From positions 1 through 25,151 of the forward strand of contig JAQVMR010000009.1 of NCBI GenBank assembly GCA_028703545.1: DNA of 25,151 bases. Reading direction: 5' to 3'. The stretch is from Patescibacteria group bacterium (GTDB lineage Bacteria; Patescibacteriota; Patescibacteriia; UBA1558; S5-K13). The notes under the pieces were generated by a model. The model did not search any database, was not told the DNA's origin, and saw nothing but the letters and a program-made list of their open reading frames with translations. This document shows, one piece after another, positions 1 to 6,856 of this stretch (the stretch's first letter is position 1; the number at the start of each line of letters is the position of its first letter). Made by a program: the position numbers and the translations under genes.

Positions 1-1347
1 GTACTTTTGAATAAAAAAATTATTGCGATTGATTTGGGAGCAATAATATCAGGAACAATGTACAGAGGTGAATTTGAAAAACGTCTTAAAAAAATTATTG
101 ATGATGCAAAAAATGATGATGATATTATTTTATTTATTGATGAAATTCATACTCTTGTTGGAATGGGTGCAAGCGGTGGTCAGCTTGATGCTGCAAATAT
201 GCTAAAACCAGAGCTTGCAAAAGGAGATTTAAAAGTAATTGGAGCTACAACTGTAATTGAATATAAAAAATATATAGAGTCAGATCCAGCTTTTGAAAGA
301 AGATTTCAATCTATTTTAATTGATGAGCCCGATACAAAAGAAGCAGGGGAAATTATAATGGGTCTTCGCGATCATTATGAAAAATATCATAATGTAAAAA
401 TTGCTGATTCTGCAATAAAATCTGCTATATATTTGAGTCAAAGATATTTACCAGAAAAATTTTTGCCAGATAAAGCAATTGATTTAATAGACGAGGCTTC
501 GTCAAAATTTAAGGTAAAAAATTCTAAAGATGTAAATGTTAAAAAAATATTTGAATTAAAAAATAGCTTAAACGTTGCTATAAAAGAAAAAGAAAAAGCT
601 ATTTCAGAAGACGATTACGAGAGGGCAATAATTTTTCAACAGAATGAAGATAAGATTTTAGAAGAATTAAATAAATTAAAGGAAGCTGAAAAAGAAGTTG
701 AGTCGCTTGGAGAAATTACAGAGACTAATATTGCAGAAATTATTTCTCGTGCATTAAATATTCCAGTTGAAGATTTGTTAGAATCAGAAAAATCAAAATT
801 AGTTAATTTAGAAAATTTAATTTCTAAAAAAATTATTGGTCAAGATGAAATTGTAAATTCAGTTTGTCAGTATATAAAAAAATCAAAAGTCGGGTTATCA
901 AATCCAAACAAACCACTTGCTTCTTTTATATTTTTAGGACCATCTGGTGTCGGTAAAACTGAAATGGCAAAAGTATTGGCTCGTGATATTTATGGAGATG
1001 AAAGAGCTTTAATTAGAGTAGATATGTCTGAGTTTTCAGAGAAATTTGATATTTCAAAATTGATTGGTTCTCCTGCTGGTTATGTAGGATACAAAGACTC
1101 AAATAGATTTACGGATTCTGTGAGAATAAAACCATACTCAATAATTTTATTTGATGAAATAGAAAAAGCACATCCAGATATATTTAATTTATTGCTCCCA
1201 ATACTTGATGAGGGCTATTTAATTGATGCTGTGGGTCGTATGATAAATTTTAAAAATACAGTAATAATAATGACTTCAAATATTGGTAATGATCAGTTTA
1301 ATAGACAGGCATCAATCGGTGTTGATCTTGAAAGTGATACGAAATAA
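1..1347 (+). pseudogene. clpC: ClpC-type AAA+ ATPase, central part (5' end off window, ends at premature TAA)
   Basis: This is an HSP100/Clp unfoldase that would thread proteins into a partner protease or disaggregate them. The reading frame is open to base 1, so the N domain and the first Walker A lie outside the window; the TTG at base 7 is not a real start. Visible are the first AAA+ Walker B (LFIDEIHTL), sensor region (GATT) and arginine-finger region (FERRFQ), a short UVR-like coiled middle domain (DYERAI), the second Walker A (GPSGVGKTE) and second Walker B (LFDEIEKAH). The short UVR-type middle domain favours ClpC over ClpB. The frame stops at TAA 1345-1347, just after the second sensor motif (MTSNIG), and the same frame continues at once with the missing C-terminal domain. 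A nonsense mutation or a sequencing error are both possible. Confidence 0.85.
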
Positions 1348-1743
1348 GAATTTTTAGTAGAAGAATTTGAACATTTAGAGAAAAAAATTGTTGACTCATT
1401 GGATGATTATTTTAATCCAGAATTTATAAATAGAATTGATAAAATTTTAGTATTCAAACCACTTGATATAAGTGCAATGTCTGATATCGCAAAATTACAA
1501 ATGAAAGAATTAATAGATAGAATGAAAGAGAGGGGAATAAATTTAATTGTAAAATCATCAGTTTATAAATTTATAGCAAAAAATTCTTTTAATCCTCAAA
1601 TGGGTGCAAGACCAATAAAGAGATTTATTTCTGACAAGATAGAAAATAATATTGCAAATCAGATTTTAGCTGATAAAATAAGAAACGGAGATAGTATTTA
1701 TGCAGATATTTTAAACAATGAAATAAGCATTGCAAAATTATAG
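1348..1743 (+). pseudogene. clpC: ClpC-type ATPase, C-terminal (D2-small) domain after premature stop
   Basis: This is the direct in-frame continuation of the upstream ClpC frame after the TAA at 1345. It encodes the end of the second AAA+ module, with FNPEFINRID (sensor/arginine-finger segment) and then the Clp C-terminal domain with the hallmark GARPIKR near its middle. A possible internal start lies at ATG 1399, but that would give only an isolated 114-residue C-terminal domain with no ATP site. The fragment therefore makes most sense as the tail of the interrupted gene. There is no frameshift: changing the single codon would restore a normal Clp protein. A hairpin terminator follows about 30 bases downstream. 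Confidence 0.8.
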
Positions 1744-1772
1744 TACTTGTGATAATTATTAATTAATAAGGG

Positions 1773-1796
1773 TCGCCAAACTTTGGGCGATTTTTA
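1773..1796 (+). terminator. Rho-independent terminator after clpC
   Basis: A stem of TCGCC (1773-1777) and GGCGA (1786-1790) is followed by a T-run. It sits 30 bases after the ClpC stop codon and separates that gene from comF. The stem is only five pairs, so efficiency may be modest. Confidence 0.65.
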
Positions 1797-1813
1797 TTAT
1801 TAATAATAAAATT

Positions 1814-2455
1814 ATGAAAAAATTAATTAATTATATTTTAAATGTGATTTTTCCAAGAGAGTGTCTCGGTTGTGCTAAAAATGATTATTTAGTTTGTGAT
1901 GAGTGTTTGTCAAAAATAGAGGATTATAATGGAGAAAAAGTAAGACCTGATATCGTAGATAGAGTTTTAATATGTTCATCATATAAAAATAGTTTGATCA
2001 AAAAAATTGTTCATTTTTATAAATATAAATATATTAGTGATTTGTGTTATCCCCTGTCACAACTAATGATAAAAAAATACGAAAATGAGAAGGATAAAAT
2101 TTCAGATCCAATTGTAGTGAGCGCACCACTATCTAAAAAAAGATTTAATTTAAGGTGTTATAATCAGGCAGAGCTTTTGGCAAAAGAATTTTCTAGTCAT
2201 TTTAATTATAAATTTTTACCAGATTTAATAATTAAAACAAAACATACGAAGCAGCAAGCAAAATTAAACAGAGAAGAACGTTTACTAAATTTAAAAGAAT
2301 CTCTTACTTTATCTAATTGTGAAATTTGTAAAAAAAATAATTTTATAATTATAGACGATGTTTATACGACAGGAGCAACTGTTAATGAAATTGCAAAAGT
2401 TTTAAAAGATAACGGTGCTAAAGAAATCTGGTCACTTGTTATCGCAAAAGATTAG
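1814..2455 (+). CDS. comF: ComF-family amidophosphoribosyltransferase-like protein
   Basis: This 213-residue cytoplasmic protein belongs to the ComF/GntX family, which is linked to DNA uptake in competent bacteria. An N-terminal Cys-x2-Cys pair (CLGC) and a second pair (CDEC) form the usual zinc ribbon. The C-terminal half is a type I phosphoribosyltransferase domain with the PRPP-binding signature IIDDVYTTGAT near residues 179-189. The length matches the family. The ATG at 1814 has no clear Shine-Dalgarno sequence, as for most core genes here. The ferredoxin ORF follows almost immediately, so the two are probably co-transcribed. The precise biochemical reaction of ComF is not settled in the literature; no other com genes are visible in this window. 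Confidence 0.88.
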   Translation: MKKLINYILNVIFPRECLGCAKNDYLVCDECLSKIEDYNGEKVRPDIVDRVLICSSYKNSLIKKIVHFYKYKYISDLCYPLSQLMIKKYENEKDKISDPIVVSAPLSKKRFNLRCYNQAELLAKEFSSHFNYKFLPDLIIKTKHTKQQAKLNREERLLNLKESLTLSNCEICKKNNFIIIDDVYTTGATVNEIAKVLKDNGAKEIWSLVIAKD

Positions 2456-2514
2456 CATTGAATAAAATGATAAAAAAGTTTAATATTAGATTATTAAGCA
2501 TTAATTATAATTTT

Positions 2515-2694
2515 ATGCCAAAAGTAGATAAAGAAAAATGTGTTGCATGTGGAACATGTGTAGCAATGTGTTCAGATTGCTTTAAAATAGCTGATGATGG
2601 AAAGGCGGAATGTACATGTGGAGATGATTGTAAATGCGATTGTAATATTGATGATGTTATATCGAGTTGTCCAGTAGGAGCAATTTCAAAATAA
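2515..2694 (+). CDS. Small ferredoxin, [4Fe-4S] type
   Basis: This is a 59-residue electron carrier. The start at ATG 2515 is chosen because the product then begins MPKVDKEKC, as such ferredoxins do; the frame is open upstream (TTG 2458, ATG 2467), but that stretch resembles no ferredoxin. The cluster ligands are CVACGTC with a following Cys, and the distal SCPVGAIS. Unusual are extra cysteines: one in MCSDC and a dense run in CTCGDDCKCDC between the two ligand groups, which could hold a second metal site or simply be a variable loop. It lies just after comF and ends at a strong bidirectional terminator. The redox partner is unknown. Confidence 0.85.
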   Translation: MPKVDKEKCVACGTCVAMCSDCFKIADDGKAECTCGDDCKCDCNIDDVISSCPVGAISK

Positions 2695-2704
2695 ATTCCA
2701 ATAC

Positions 2705-2736
2705 AAAAAACAGGCTGGACTACGAGCCTGTTTTTT
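2705..2736. terminator. Bidirectional rho-independent terminator
   Basis: A perfect 12-bp stem (2705-2716 with 2725-2736) is built on ACAGGCT/AGCCTGT, flanked by an A-run on the left and a T-run on the right. It can end both the comF-ferredoxin transcript and the convergent membrane-protein gene, whose stop codon lies two bases away. Confidence 0.88.
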
Positions 2737-2737
2737 A

Positions 2738-3181
2738 TTATATGAAAAGTATAGCAATTCCCACTGTAAGTAGCTGTATAAGAAAATAAATTCTTTGTTC
2801 CTGTTGATTGCCCCAAACATTATGAGCCCAGCTATTTAAATTTTCAAATATTTTTAGAAATTTTAATTTTAGGAAAGCATTCATTCCCCAGAGTATATCA
2901 GGTAGAATAGAGCCTAAAATAGCATAAAACATATTTATATTATTGTGAGGCTGAAAATCTATATAGATTAAAGAAACAACACAAACAAAGAAAAAATCTA
3001 ATCCAGAAAGAAATATATAGTTTAATTTCCAATTTTTGAATCCTTTTATAAATCCCCAATCACCATGAGGAATAATATCTAAAATATAATGTAATAAAAA
3101 ATTAATACTAAAAAGTATTATTGGATTTTGAGTTATTTTTAAAGTAGTAAGTGATACTACAGCGTGTGTTGTTAAAAACAT
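2738..3181 (-). CDS. Multi-pass membrane protein of unknown function
   Basis: This 147-residue hydrophobic protein has about four predicted membrane segments: near residues 20-38, 52-74, 83-97 and 130-147. Short polar motifs stand out: TTHAVVS at the N terminus, HYILDIIPHGDW at about 31-42, and LPDILWG near 93. The His/Asp pattern near the N terminus recalls membrane-bound metal-dependent hydrolase-like families, but this is a suggestion from pattern only. The start ATG at 3181 is followed by a typical hydrophobic N terminus. It is convergent with the ferredoxin gene and shares its terminator; the tRNA cluster upstream on the same strand has its own terminator, so the gene probably has its own promoter. 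Confidence 0.7.
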   Translation of the reverse strand: MFLTTHAVVSLTTLKITQNPIILFSINFLLHYILDIIPHGDWGFIKGFKNWKLNYIFLSGLDFFFVCVVSLIYIDFQPHNNINMFYAILGSILPDILWGMNAFLKLKFLKIFENLNSWAHNVWGNQQEQRIYFLIQLLTVGIAILFI

Positions 3182-3216
3182 AATTTTAATTTATCTAATA
3201 ATTATAACAAATAAAA

Positions 3217-3243
3217 AACAAAAAAACACTTTTAGAAGTGTTT
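3217..3243 (-). terminator. Terminator of the tRNA cluster
   Basis: On the minus strand, AAACACTT and AAGTGTTT (3236-3243 with 3224-3231) form an 8-bp stem with a 4-base loop, followed by a long T-run. It begins three bases after the 3' CCA of tRNA-Met. Confidence 0.8.
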
Positions 3244-3245
3244 GG

Positions 3246-3322
3246 TGGTAGCAGGGGCGAGGATCGAACCCGCGACCTCGGGCTTATGAGTCCCGCGCTC
3301 TAACCAACTGAGCTACCCTGCC
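3246..3322 (-). tRNA. tRNA-Met (CAT), elongator
   Basis: This is a 77-nt cloverleaf with the 3' CCA encoded. The acceptor is GGCAGGG paired with CCCTGCT (G1:U72 wobble). The D arm (GCTCAGTTGGTTAGAGC), anticodon loop CTCATAA, T arm (GCGGGTTCGATCCTCGC) and discriminator A are all present. The paired 1:72 position distinguishes it from the initiator next to it. An isoleucine CAU tRNA, with modified C34, has a similar anticodon and cannot be fully excluded, but the anticodon arm matches elongator Met. It is the last gene of the three-tRNA transcript. Confidence 0.9.
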
Positions 3323-3368
3323 TTAAGTTATCAAGTTTTAAAACTTAATATAGTTGTTTATGATTTAT

Positions 3369-3470
3369 GTTCTTCGGCGAGCTCAGAACACTCGACCTAA
3401 CAATATAAAATTTGGTCGAAGACCACGAGCGAGCCAAACATTATTATATAAAAATAAAAAAGCGAGTCGA
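3369..3470. repeat. Imperfect inverted-repeat-like spacer between tRNAs
   Basis: The spacer between the two Met tRNAs is locally GC-rich within AT-rich surroundings. It holds GTTCT/AGAAC flanking a GAGCTC palindrome (3369-3389), then ACTCGACC, and further on GGTCGAAG and GCGAGCC (3412-3435), partly complementary to the first part. A short AGCGAGTCGAG lies just before the fMet 3' end. This looks like a decayed extragenic palindromic repeat; no other clear copy is visible in this window. Confidence 0.35.
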
Positions 3471-3471
3471 G

Positions 3472-3548
3472 TGGTAGCGGGAGTGGGATTTGAACCCACG
3501 ACCTCTAGGTTATGGGCCTAGCGAGCTGCCGGACTGCTCTATCCCGCG
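3472..3548 (-). tRNA. Initiator tRNA-fMet (CAT)
   Basis: This is a 77-nt cloverleaf with encoded CCA. Initiator identity is shown by the unpaired 1:72 position (C1 against U72) on a CGCGGGA acceptor and by the typical initiator D arm (AGAGCAGTCCGGCAGCTC). Two details are unusual: the anticodon loop reads CCCATAA, so position 33 is C instead of the nearly invariant U, and the anticodon-stem base pairs next to the loop are A:U, G:C, G:C rather than three G:C pairs. The T arm (GTGGGTTCAAATCCCAC) is normal. Confidence 0.92.
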
Positions 3549-3589
3549 TCGTTTTAAGTAAGAATACACTAATTTTAGTAAAATTGCAA

Positions 3590-3675
3590 TGGTACCGAAG
3601 GAGGGACTTGAACCCTCACCCTGAAACAGGACACGATTTTGAGTCGTGCGTGTCTACCAATTCCACCACTTCGGC
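3590..3675 (-). tRNA. tRNA-Leu (CAA)
   Basis: This is an 86-nt class II tRNA. The acceptor GCCGAAG pairs with CTTCGGT (G1:U72), and the D arm contains GGTGGAATTGGTAGACAC as in leucine tRNAs. The anticodon stem CACGA/TCGTG encloses CTCAAAA with anticodon CAA (codon UUG). The long variable arm is TCCTGTTTCAGGG, and discriminator A and CCA are encoded. It is the first gene of the minus-strand tRNA transcript. Confidence 0.93.
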
Positions 3676-3700
3676 TCATTAATTCAATTCAATGAAAATT

Positions 3701-3729
3701 ATTGTAGATTAAATATGTCAATTAGTCAA
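3701..3729 (-). promoter_or_regulatory. Promoter of the tRNA cluster
   Basis: On the minus strand TTGACT (3724-3729) and TACAAT (3701-3706) are 17 bases apart, a close match to a housekeeping sigma promoter. The -10 lies 25 bases upstream of tRNA-Leu and diverges from the parA promoter. Confidence 0.75.
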
Positions 3730-3755
3730 TGTTTATTTTCTTATTGTCCATCTTT

Positions 3756-3764
3756 TGCTATAAT
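3756..3764 (+). promoter_or_regulatory. Extended -10 promoter element for parAB
   Basis: TGCTATAAT is a perfect -10 with the TGn extension, 33 bases upstream of the parA start. There is no good -35 box, which fits an extended -10 promoter. The leader has no Shine-Dalgarno sequence. Confidence 0.65.
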
Positions 3765-3797
3765 TAAATACATAAAGTCAAACTTTATAAATAATAT

Positions 3798-4568
3798 ATG
3801 TCACAAGTAATAGCAATTGTAAATCAAAAGGGCGGAGTGGGAAAAACAACAACTACGATTAATCTCGCAGCTTATTTGGCTTACTTGGGAAAAAGAGTAT
3901 TAATTGTAGATTTGGATTCTCAGGGAAATGCTTCTTCTGGACTCGGTGTTAATTATAAAGAACTTGACGCAGGAATGTATGAAGTCTTAATTCCAGGACC
4001 AGTAAATTTAAAAAATATAATTCTTGCAACAAATTTAGAGGGACTTCACCTAGCTCCAGCAACTCCTAATTTAGCAGGTGCGACAGTTGATTTAGTAAGC
4101 CTAGACGAAAGAGAATTTATTTTATTAAATCATCTGAAAGAAATTTATGGTTTTTATGATTTTATATTAATTGACTGTCCACCATCTTTAGGATTAATAA
4201 CAATAAATGCACTCACTGCGGCTGATCATGTTTTAATTCCAGTTCAATCAGAATATTATGCACTTGAAGGATTGGGACAATTACTTAGTACGGTAAATTT
4301 AATTCAAGAAAATTTAAACGAAAAATTAAATATTCTTGGAGCGGTTTTAACAATGTATGATAAAAGAAACAGATTAAGTGAAGAAGTTTTTAATGAATTG
4401 TATAAATATTTTCCAAATAGAATTTTTAGAACTGTAATTCCAAGAAGCGTTCGTCTTGCTGAGGCGCCATCTCATGGAAAAACAATTTTAGAATATGATA
4501 AAAATTCTCCAGGAGGACGCGCATATGAAAGATTGGCAAGAGAAATAATTGATTCATATAATCTATAA
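3798..4568 (+). CDS. parA: Chromosome-partitioning ATPase ParA/Soj
   Basis: This 256-residue deviant-Walker ATPase of the MinD/ParA superfamily binds DNA nonspecifically in the ATP state and moves ParB-parS complexes. It has the signature KGGVGKTTTT at residues 11-20, the Walker A' segment (VDLDSQGNASSG, about 37-48) and Walker B (DFILIDCPPSLG, about 119-130). There is no N-terminal helix-turn-helix, so it is of the chromosomal Soj type rather than the large plasmid type. Length is typical. It precedes parB by 21 bases, in one operon, and is transcribed divergently from the tRNA cluster. Confidence 0.95.
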   Translation: MSQVIAIVNQKGGVGKTTTTINLAAYLAYLGKRVLIVDLDSQGNASSGLGVNYKELDAGMYEVLIPGPVNLKNIILATNLEGLHLAPATPNLAGATVDLVSLDEREFILLNHLKEIYGFYDFILIDCPPSLGLITINALTAADHVLIPVQSEYYALEGLGQLLSTVNLIQENLNEKLNILGAVLTMYDKRNRLSEEVFNELYKYFPNRIFRTVIPRSVRLAEAPSHGKTILEYDKNSPGGRAYERLAREIIDSYNL

Positions 4569-4589
4569 AAACAAATTTAAAATAAAAAT

Positions 4590-5489
4590 ATGGCTGATGC
4601 TAAATATGGATTAGGAAGAGGACTTGGTTCTCTTATACCAAAAAAAGCAGAGATAAAAAAACAACACATAGATTTTTCTGATGGATCTTATTCTGGTGAT
4701 GAAATATTTGCTTCTGATAAAGATAGAATTGTAAATATTGATATAAATAAAATTAAAGCAAACCCATATCAACCAAGAACTCATTTTGATGAAGAAAAAT
4801 TAGAAGATCTTGTTAATTCAATAAGAGAACACGGAATATTACAACCAATTGTTGTTACAAAAAATGGAGATGGTTATGAGCTTATTGCCGGGGAACGCAG
4901 ACTAAAAGCTGCAAAAATTTTAAAATTATTTAAAGTTCCCGGAATTATTAAAGAAATTGATGATTCAAAAAAATTAGAACTTGCCATTATAGAAAACATA
5001 CAAAGACAAAATTTAAATTTATTAGAAGAATCAGATGCATATAATAGATTAATGGAAGAATTTAATTTGACACAAGATCAAGTTGCAAAAAAAGTTGGTA
5101 AATCCAGAAGTTCAGTTGCAAATATCTTGCGTCTAAGAAGTCTACCAGAGTCAATAAAGAAATATCTAAATAATGATAAGATTAGCTTTGGTCACGCAAA
5201 ATTACTATTATCACTTGATGATGAAAAGAAACAAAAATTATTACTTGATAGGATTTTATCAGAGAGTTTAAATGTTTCAGAAACAAGTAGTGTGCTTAAA
5301 AAAATTAATGTAAAATCACATAGTAGAATTGTAGAACAAGATCCGAATATAAAATCAATGGAAAGCTCCCTACAAGAACACCTAAATACAAAAGTAAAAT
5401 TGAATGATAAAAAAGGGAAAGGGACCATAGTAATTGATTATTATTCAAAAGAAGAGCTTAGAGAAATTTTATTTAAAATTTTAAAATAG
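4590..5489 (+). CDS. parB: Chromosome-partitioning protein ParB/Spo0J
   Basis: This 299-residue parS-binding CTP-dependent clamp is ParA's partner. The N terminus starts with the GLGRGLGSLIP motif that Soj-type ATPases recognise. The ParB/Srx domain follows with NPYQPR (about 57-62) and the nucleotide-binding GERRLKAAK (about 101-109), then ENIQRQNLN (about 133-141). The central helix-turn-helix QVAKKVGKSRSSVANILRL covers about 168-186, and a C-terminal dimerisation region ends the protein. All family motifs are intact. No canonical 16-bp parS site was found in the window. The gene ends at a bidirectional hairpin terminator. Confidence 0.95.
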   Translation: MADAKYGLGRGLGSLIPKKAEIKKQHIDFSDGSYSGDEIFASDKDRIVNIDINKIKANPYQPRTHFDEEKLEDLVNSIREHGILQPIVVTKNGDGYELIAGERRLKAAKILKLFKVPGIIKEIDDSKKLELAIIENIQRQNLNLLEESDAYNRLMEEFNLTQDQVAKKVGKSRSSVANILRLRSLPESIKKYLNNDKISFGHAKLLLSLDDEKKQKLLLDRILSESLNVSETSSVLKKINVKSHSRIVEQDPNIKSMESSLQEHLNTKVKLNDKKGKGTIVIDYYSKEELREILFKILK

Positions 5490-5505
5490 TTGTAGGGATA
5501 AATAA

Positions 5506-5532
5506 AAAACCAGGATGTCAAATCCTGGTTTT
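5506..5532. terminator. Bidirectional terminator between parB and the minus-strand island
   Basis: AAAACCAGGAT (5506-5516) pairs with ATCCTGGTTTT (5522-5532) around a 5-base loop. It carries T-rich tails on both strands, so it can end both parAB and the convergent 51-residue gene. Confidence 0.88.
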
Positions 5533-5536
5533 ATGA

Positions 5537-5692
5537 TTATCCTATTGCCCAATGATAAATGGGTTCAGCATGTTCACTGTGTGTCTCCATATATATCACT
5601 GTATAAGATATTATAAAAAGTAATATTATACAAAGTATAGTCACAATATCGTCTACCATTGTGTTTGTCTTCGATTTTTGTTTATTATTCAT
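5537..5692 (-). CDS. Small single-pass membrane protein, 51 residues
   Basis: This is a short ORF with an ideal ribosome site (GGGAGG five to six bases before ATG 5692) and the shared island promoter-leader, ending just before a strong terminator. The product has a Lys/Thr-rich polar start (about residues 1-15), one strongly hydrophobic helix (about 17-34, VTILCIILLFIISYTVIY) and a short acidic/His-rich tail ending YHWAIG. It has no recognised family. The near-identical leader it shares with its two neighbours argues that it is a real gene expressed with them. Its role is unknown; a small membrane partner of the two neighbouring soluble proteins is only a guess. Confidence 0.65.
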   Translation of the reverse strand: MNNKQKSKTNTMVDDIVTILCIILLFIISYTVIYMETHSEHAEPIYHWAIG

Positions 5693-5739
5693 TTTGTCCT
5701 CCCGCGGATATATTTATTTCTTGAAAAAACCTTATCATT
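5693..5739 (-). promoter_or_regulatory. Island leader copy A (extended -10 plus strong SD)
   Basis: By eye, 45 of 47 bases match leader copy C (6857-6903). It carries TGA-TAAGGT as an extended -10 (TAAGGT at 5729-5734), a roughly 30-base leader and GGGAGGACAAA before the ATG. The TGn of the -10 is the stop codon of the upstream gene. The TTGACA -35 of the other copies is absent at the right distance because homology ends inside that gene. Confidence 0.7.
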
Positions 5740-6199
5740 GTGGTCCTTTTTTGAGTTTTTTTATCAACCCAACAAATTCAGTTGGTAATATAAAAGACAC
5801 ATAATCCATAAAGATATCGCTTGGTCTTTGTGAGGGGGGCTTTAAACCATCTTTATCGTTCGATTGCATTATTATGCACGGAATTTGGTTTGTGTCGTCT
5901 GAGTTGATTAGCATTTCATAGAAATTACAAACACCCTTTAATTGGGTGTATTTTTCAATATCTTCTTTTGTGTGTATTGAATGTGAACATATTGTCCCAT
6001 AAGGTCTAATACATACTAGCAATGTTTCTTTATGGTTTTTTTTCAGATATTCATGTGCACATAAAATGCAACAGAATTTTTTGCATTCAATATTTTTATC
6101 GAATTCTTTAATCAATCCCATGTGATCATCAAAAGGAGAAATTTCTCCCGATGTTTGAATAAACACAACAACTTTTCTTTCCTTATTGTCTGTAGCCAT
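5735..6199 (-). CDS. Diverged receiver-like protein, island gene B
   Basis: This 154-residue soluble protein has no signal peptide or membrane helix. It has an alternating strand/helix pattern: a first strand at VVVFIQT (about 10-16), a central strand at LLVCIRP (about 60-66), and a segment FYEMLINS...QIPCIIMQS (about 93-113) that parallels FYKEIIEN...NIPFVIQS in the product of the gene at 6377-6856. The order resembles a CheY-like receiver fold, but no phospho-acceptor Asp stands at the end of the central strand, so it would be a pseudo-receiver. It is rich in cysteine (C40, C44, C45, C48, C64, C72, C92, C109). The strong SD (GGAGG) and shared promoter match its neighbours. Function unknown. 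Confidence 0.6.
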   Translation of the reverse strand: MATDNKERKVVVFIQTSGEISPFDDHMGLIKEFDKNIECKKFCCILCAHEYLKKNHKETLLVCIRPYGTICSHSIHTKEDIEKYTQLKGVCNFYEMLINSDDTNQIPCIIMQSNDKDGLKPPSQRPSDIFMDYVSFILPTEFVGLIKKLKKGPQ

Positions 6200-6264
6200 T
6201 TTATCCTCCTATGGATACATTTTATTCTTGAAAAGACCTTATCATTTAGGGATTTTTTTGTCAA
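6200..6264 (-). promoter_or_regulatory. Island leader copy B (full promoter plus strong SD)
   Basis: TTGACA (6259-6264), a 17-base spacer, then TGA-TAAGGT (6236-6241), a short leader and AGGAGGATAAA before the ATG. By my count 57 of 65 bases match copy C, with the promoter half nearly perfect and the differences clustered in the untranslated leader. Confidence 0.8.
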
Positions 6265-6276
6265 TTTTAATAATCC

Positions 6277-6300
6277 TACTCGGGGTGGACAACCCGGTGG
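6277..6300. repeat. Degenerate copy of the paired CTCG repeat upstream of gene B
   Basis: TACTCGGGGTGG followed by ACAACCCGGTGG lies 12 bases upstream of the -35 box of gene B, the equivalent place to the clear palindrome pair beyond gene C. It resembles that pair but is eroded, and could also fold as a small hairpin. Confidence 0.35.
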
Positions 6301-6332
6301 ATTGGTATTAAAGGCTGGTATTAAATAATAAA

Positions 6333-6356
6333 AAACCGGGTATTTATTCCCGGTTT
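6333..6356 (-). terminator. Terminator of island gene C
   Basis: AAACCGGG (6333-6340) pairs with CCCGGTTT (6349-6356), with a T-run on the minus strand after the stem. It is 20 bases past the stop of the gene at 6377-6856 and separates it from the gene-B promoter. Confidence 0.82.
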
Positions 6357-6376
6357 ATAGCCGTTGGACAAAAAAA

Positions 6377-6856
6377 TTAATTTTTATTTTCGGGTAGAAT
6401 TTTTTTGAGGAATTGATTATATAATTGTTCAAATTTCATTCCCCGTACGTAGTAATAAAAATCTATGTCCCTGAGTTGTACTACATCTTCATCGTGTTGT
6501 GAAAATGATTGTATGACAAAGGGAATATTTTTGTATTCAGGATTTTCTATTATTTCTTTGTAGAACTTTAATCCAAGGTTTTTTTCGTCTTCGTAGTCTT
6601 CATAAACATCTTCATTGTCTTCTGGTAAATTATCAGAAACTATAATTAGATCTACTTTGTTTTCAGATAGATATTTTTTTATATTTTCAATGGAAACTGG
6701 AATCATTGTTGTCAAATTTACGCCCAGATAACGCGTGTAATAATGCACGTCTTCAAGAAAAGATCGCATTAAAGCATCGTTTATTATTTCTTTACCGAAA
6801 CCCCATAAAGACCATTCGAATGATGGAATTAGGAGTATGTTAAAGTCTATTTTCAT
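6377..6856 (-). CDS. Diverged receiver-like protein, island gene C
   Basis: This 159-residue soluble acidic protein follows the strand/helix order of a CheY-like receiver: strand FNILLIP (5-11), strand VDLIIVSDNLP (68-78) where receivers carry the phospho-accepting Asp, helix GLKFYKEIIE (95-104), strand IPFVIQSF (111-118), and a last strand-helix DFYYYVRG...FEQLYNQFLKKIL. At the usual phospho-Asp position there is Ser74, with Asp75 one step later; an acidic insert (about 79-92) follows. No output domain is attached. The IP-hydrophobic-IQS block is shared with the neighbouring island gene B, suggesting diverged paralogs. Strong SD, its own promoter and its own terminator. Function unknown. Confidence 0.62.
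   Translation of the reverse strand: MKIDFNILLIPSFEWSLWGFGKEIINDALMRSFLEDVHYYTRYLGVNLTTMIPVSIENIKKYLSENKVDLIIVSDNLPEDNEDVYEDYEDEKNLGLKFYKEIIENPEYKNIPFVIQSFSQHDEDVVQLRDIDFYYYVRGMKFEQLYNQFLKKILPENKN

Noticed and set aside
2505..2816. Minus-strand ORF opposite the ferredoxin
   Set aside because: It overlaps a clear ferredoxin and the hairpin terminator and has no recognisable domain; it is a shadow frame.
5273..5285. TGTTTC-A-GAAACA inside parB as a parS-like site
   Set aside because: Half-sites match the ends of canonical parS, but the 4-base centre is replaced by one base, and the sequence lies in coding DNA (NVSETSS). Spacing is wrong for ParB binding.
6122..6328. Plus-strand ORF across the gene-B start
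   Set aside because: It covers the promoter, leader and repeat of the minus-strand gene B, with no start signals; a chance open frame.
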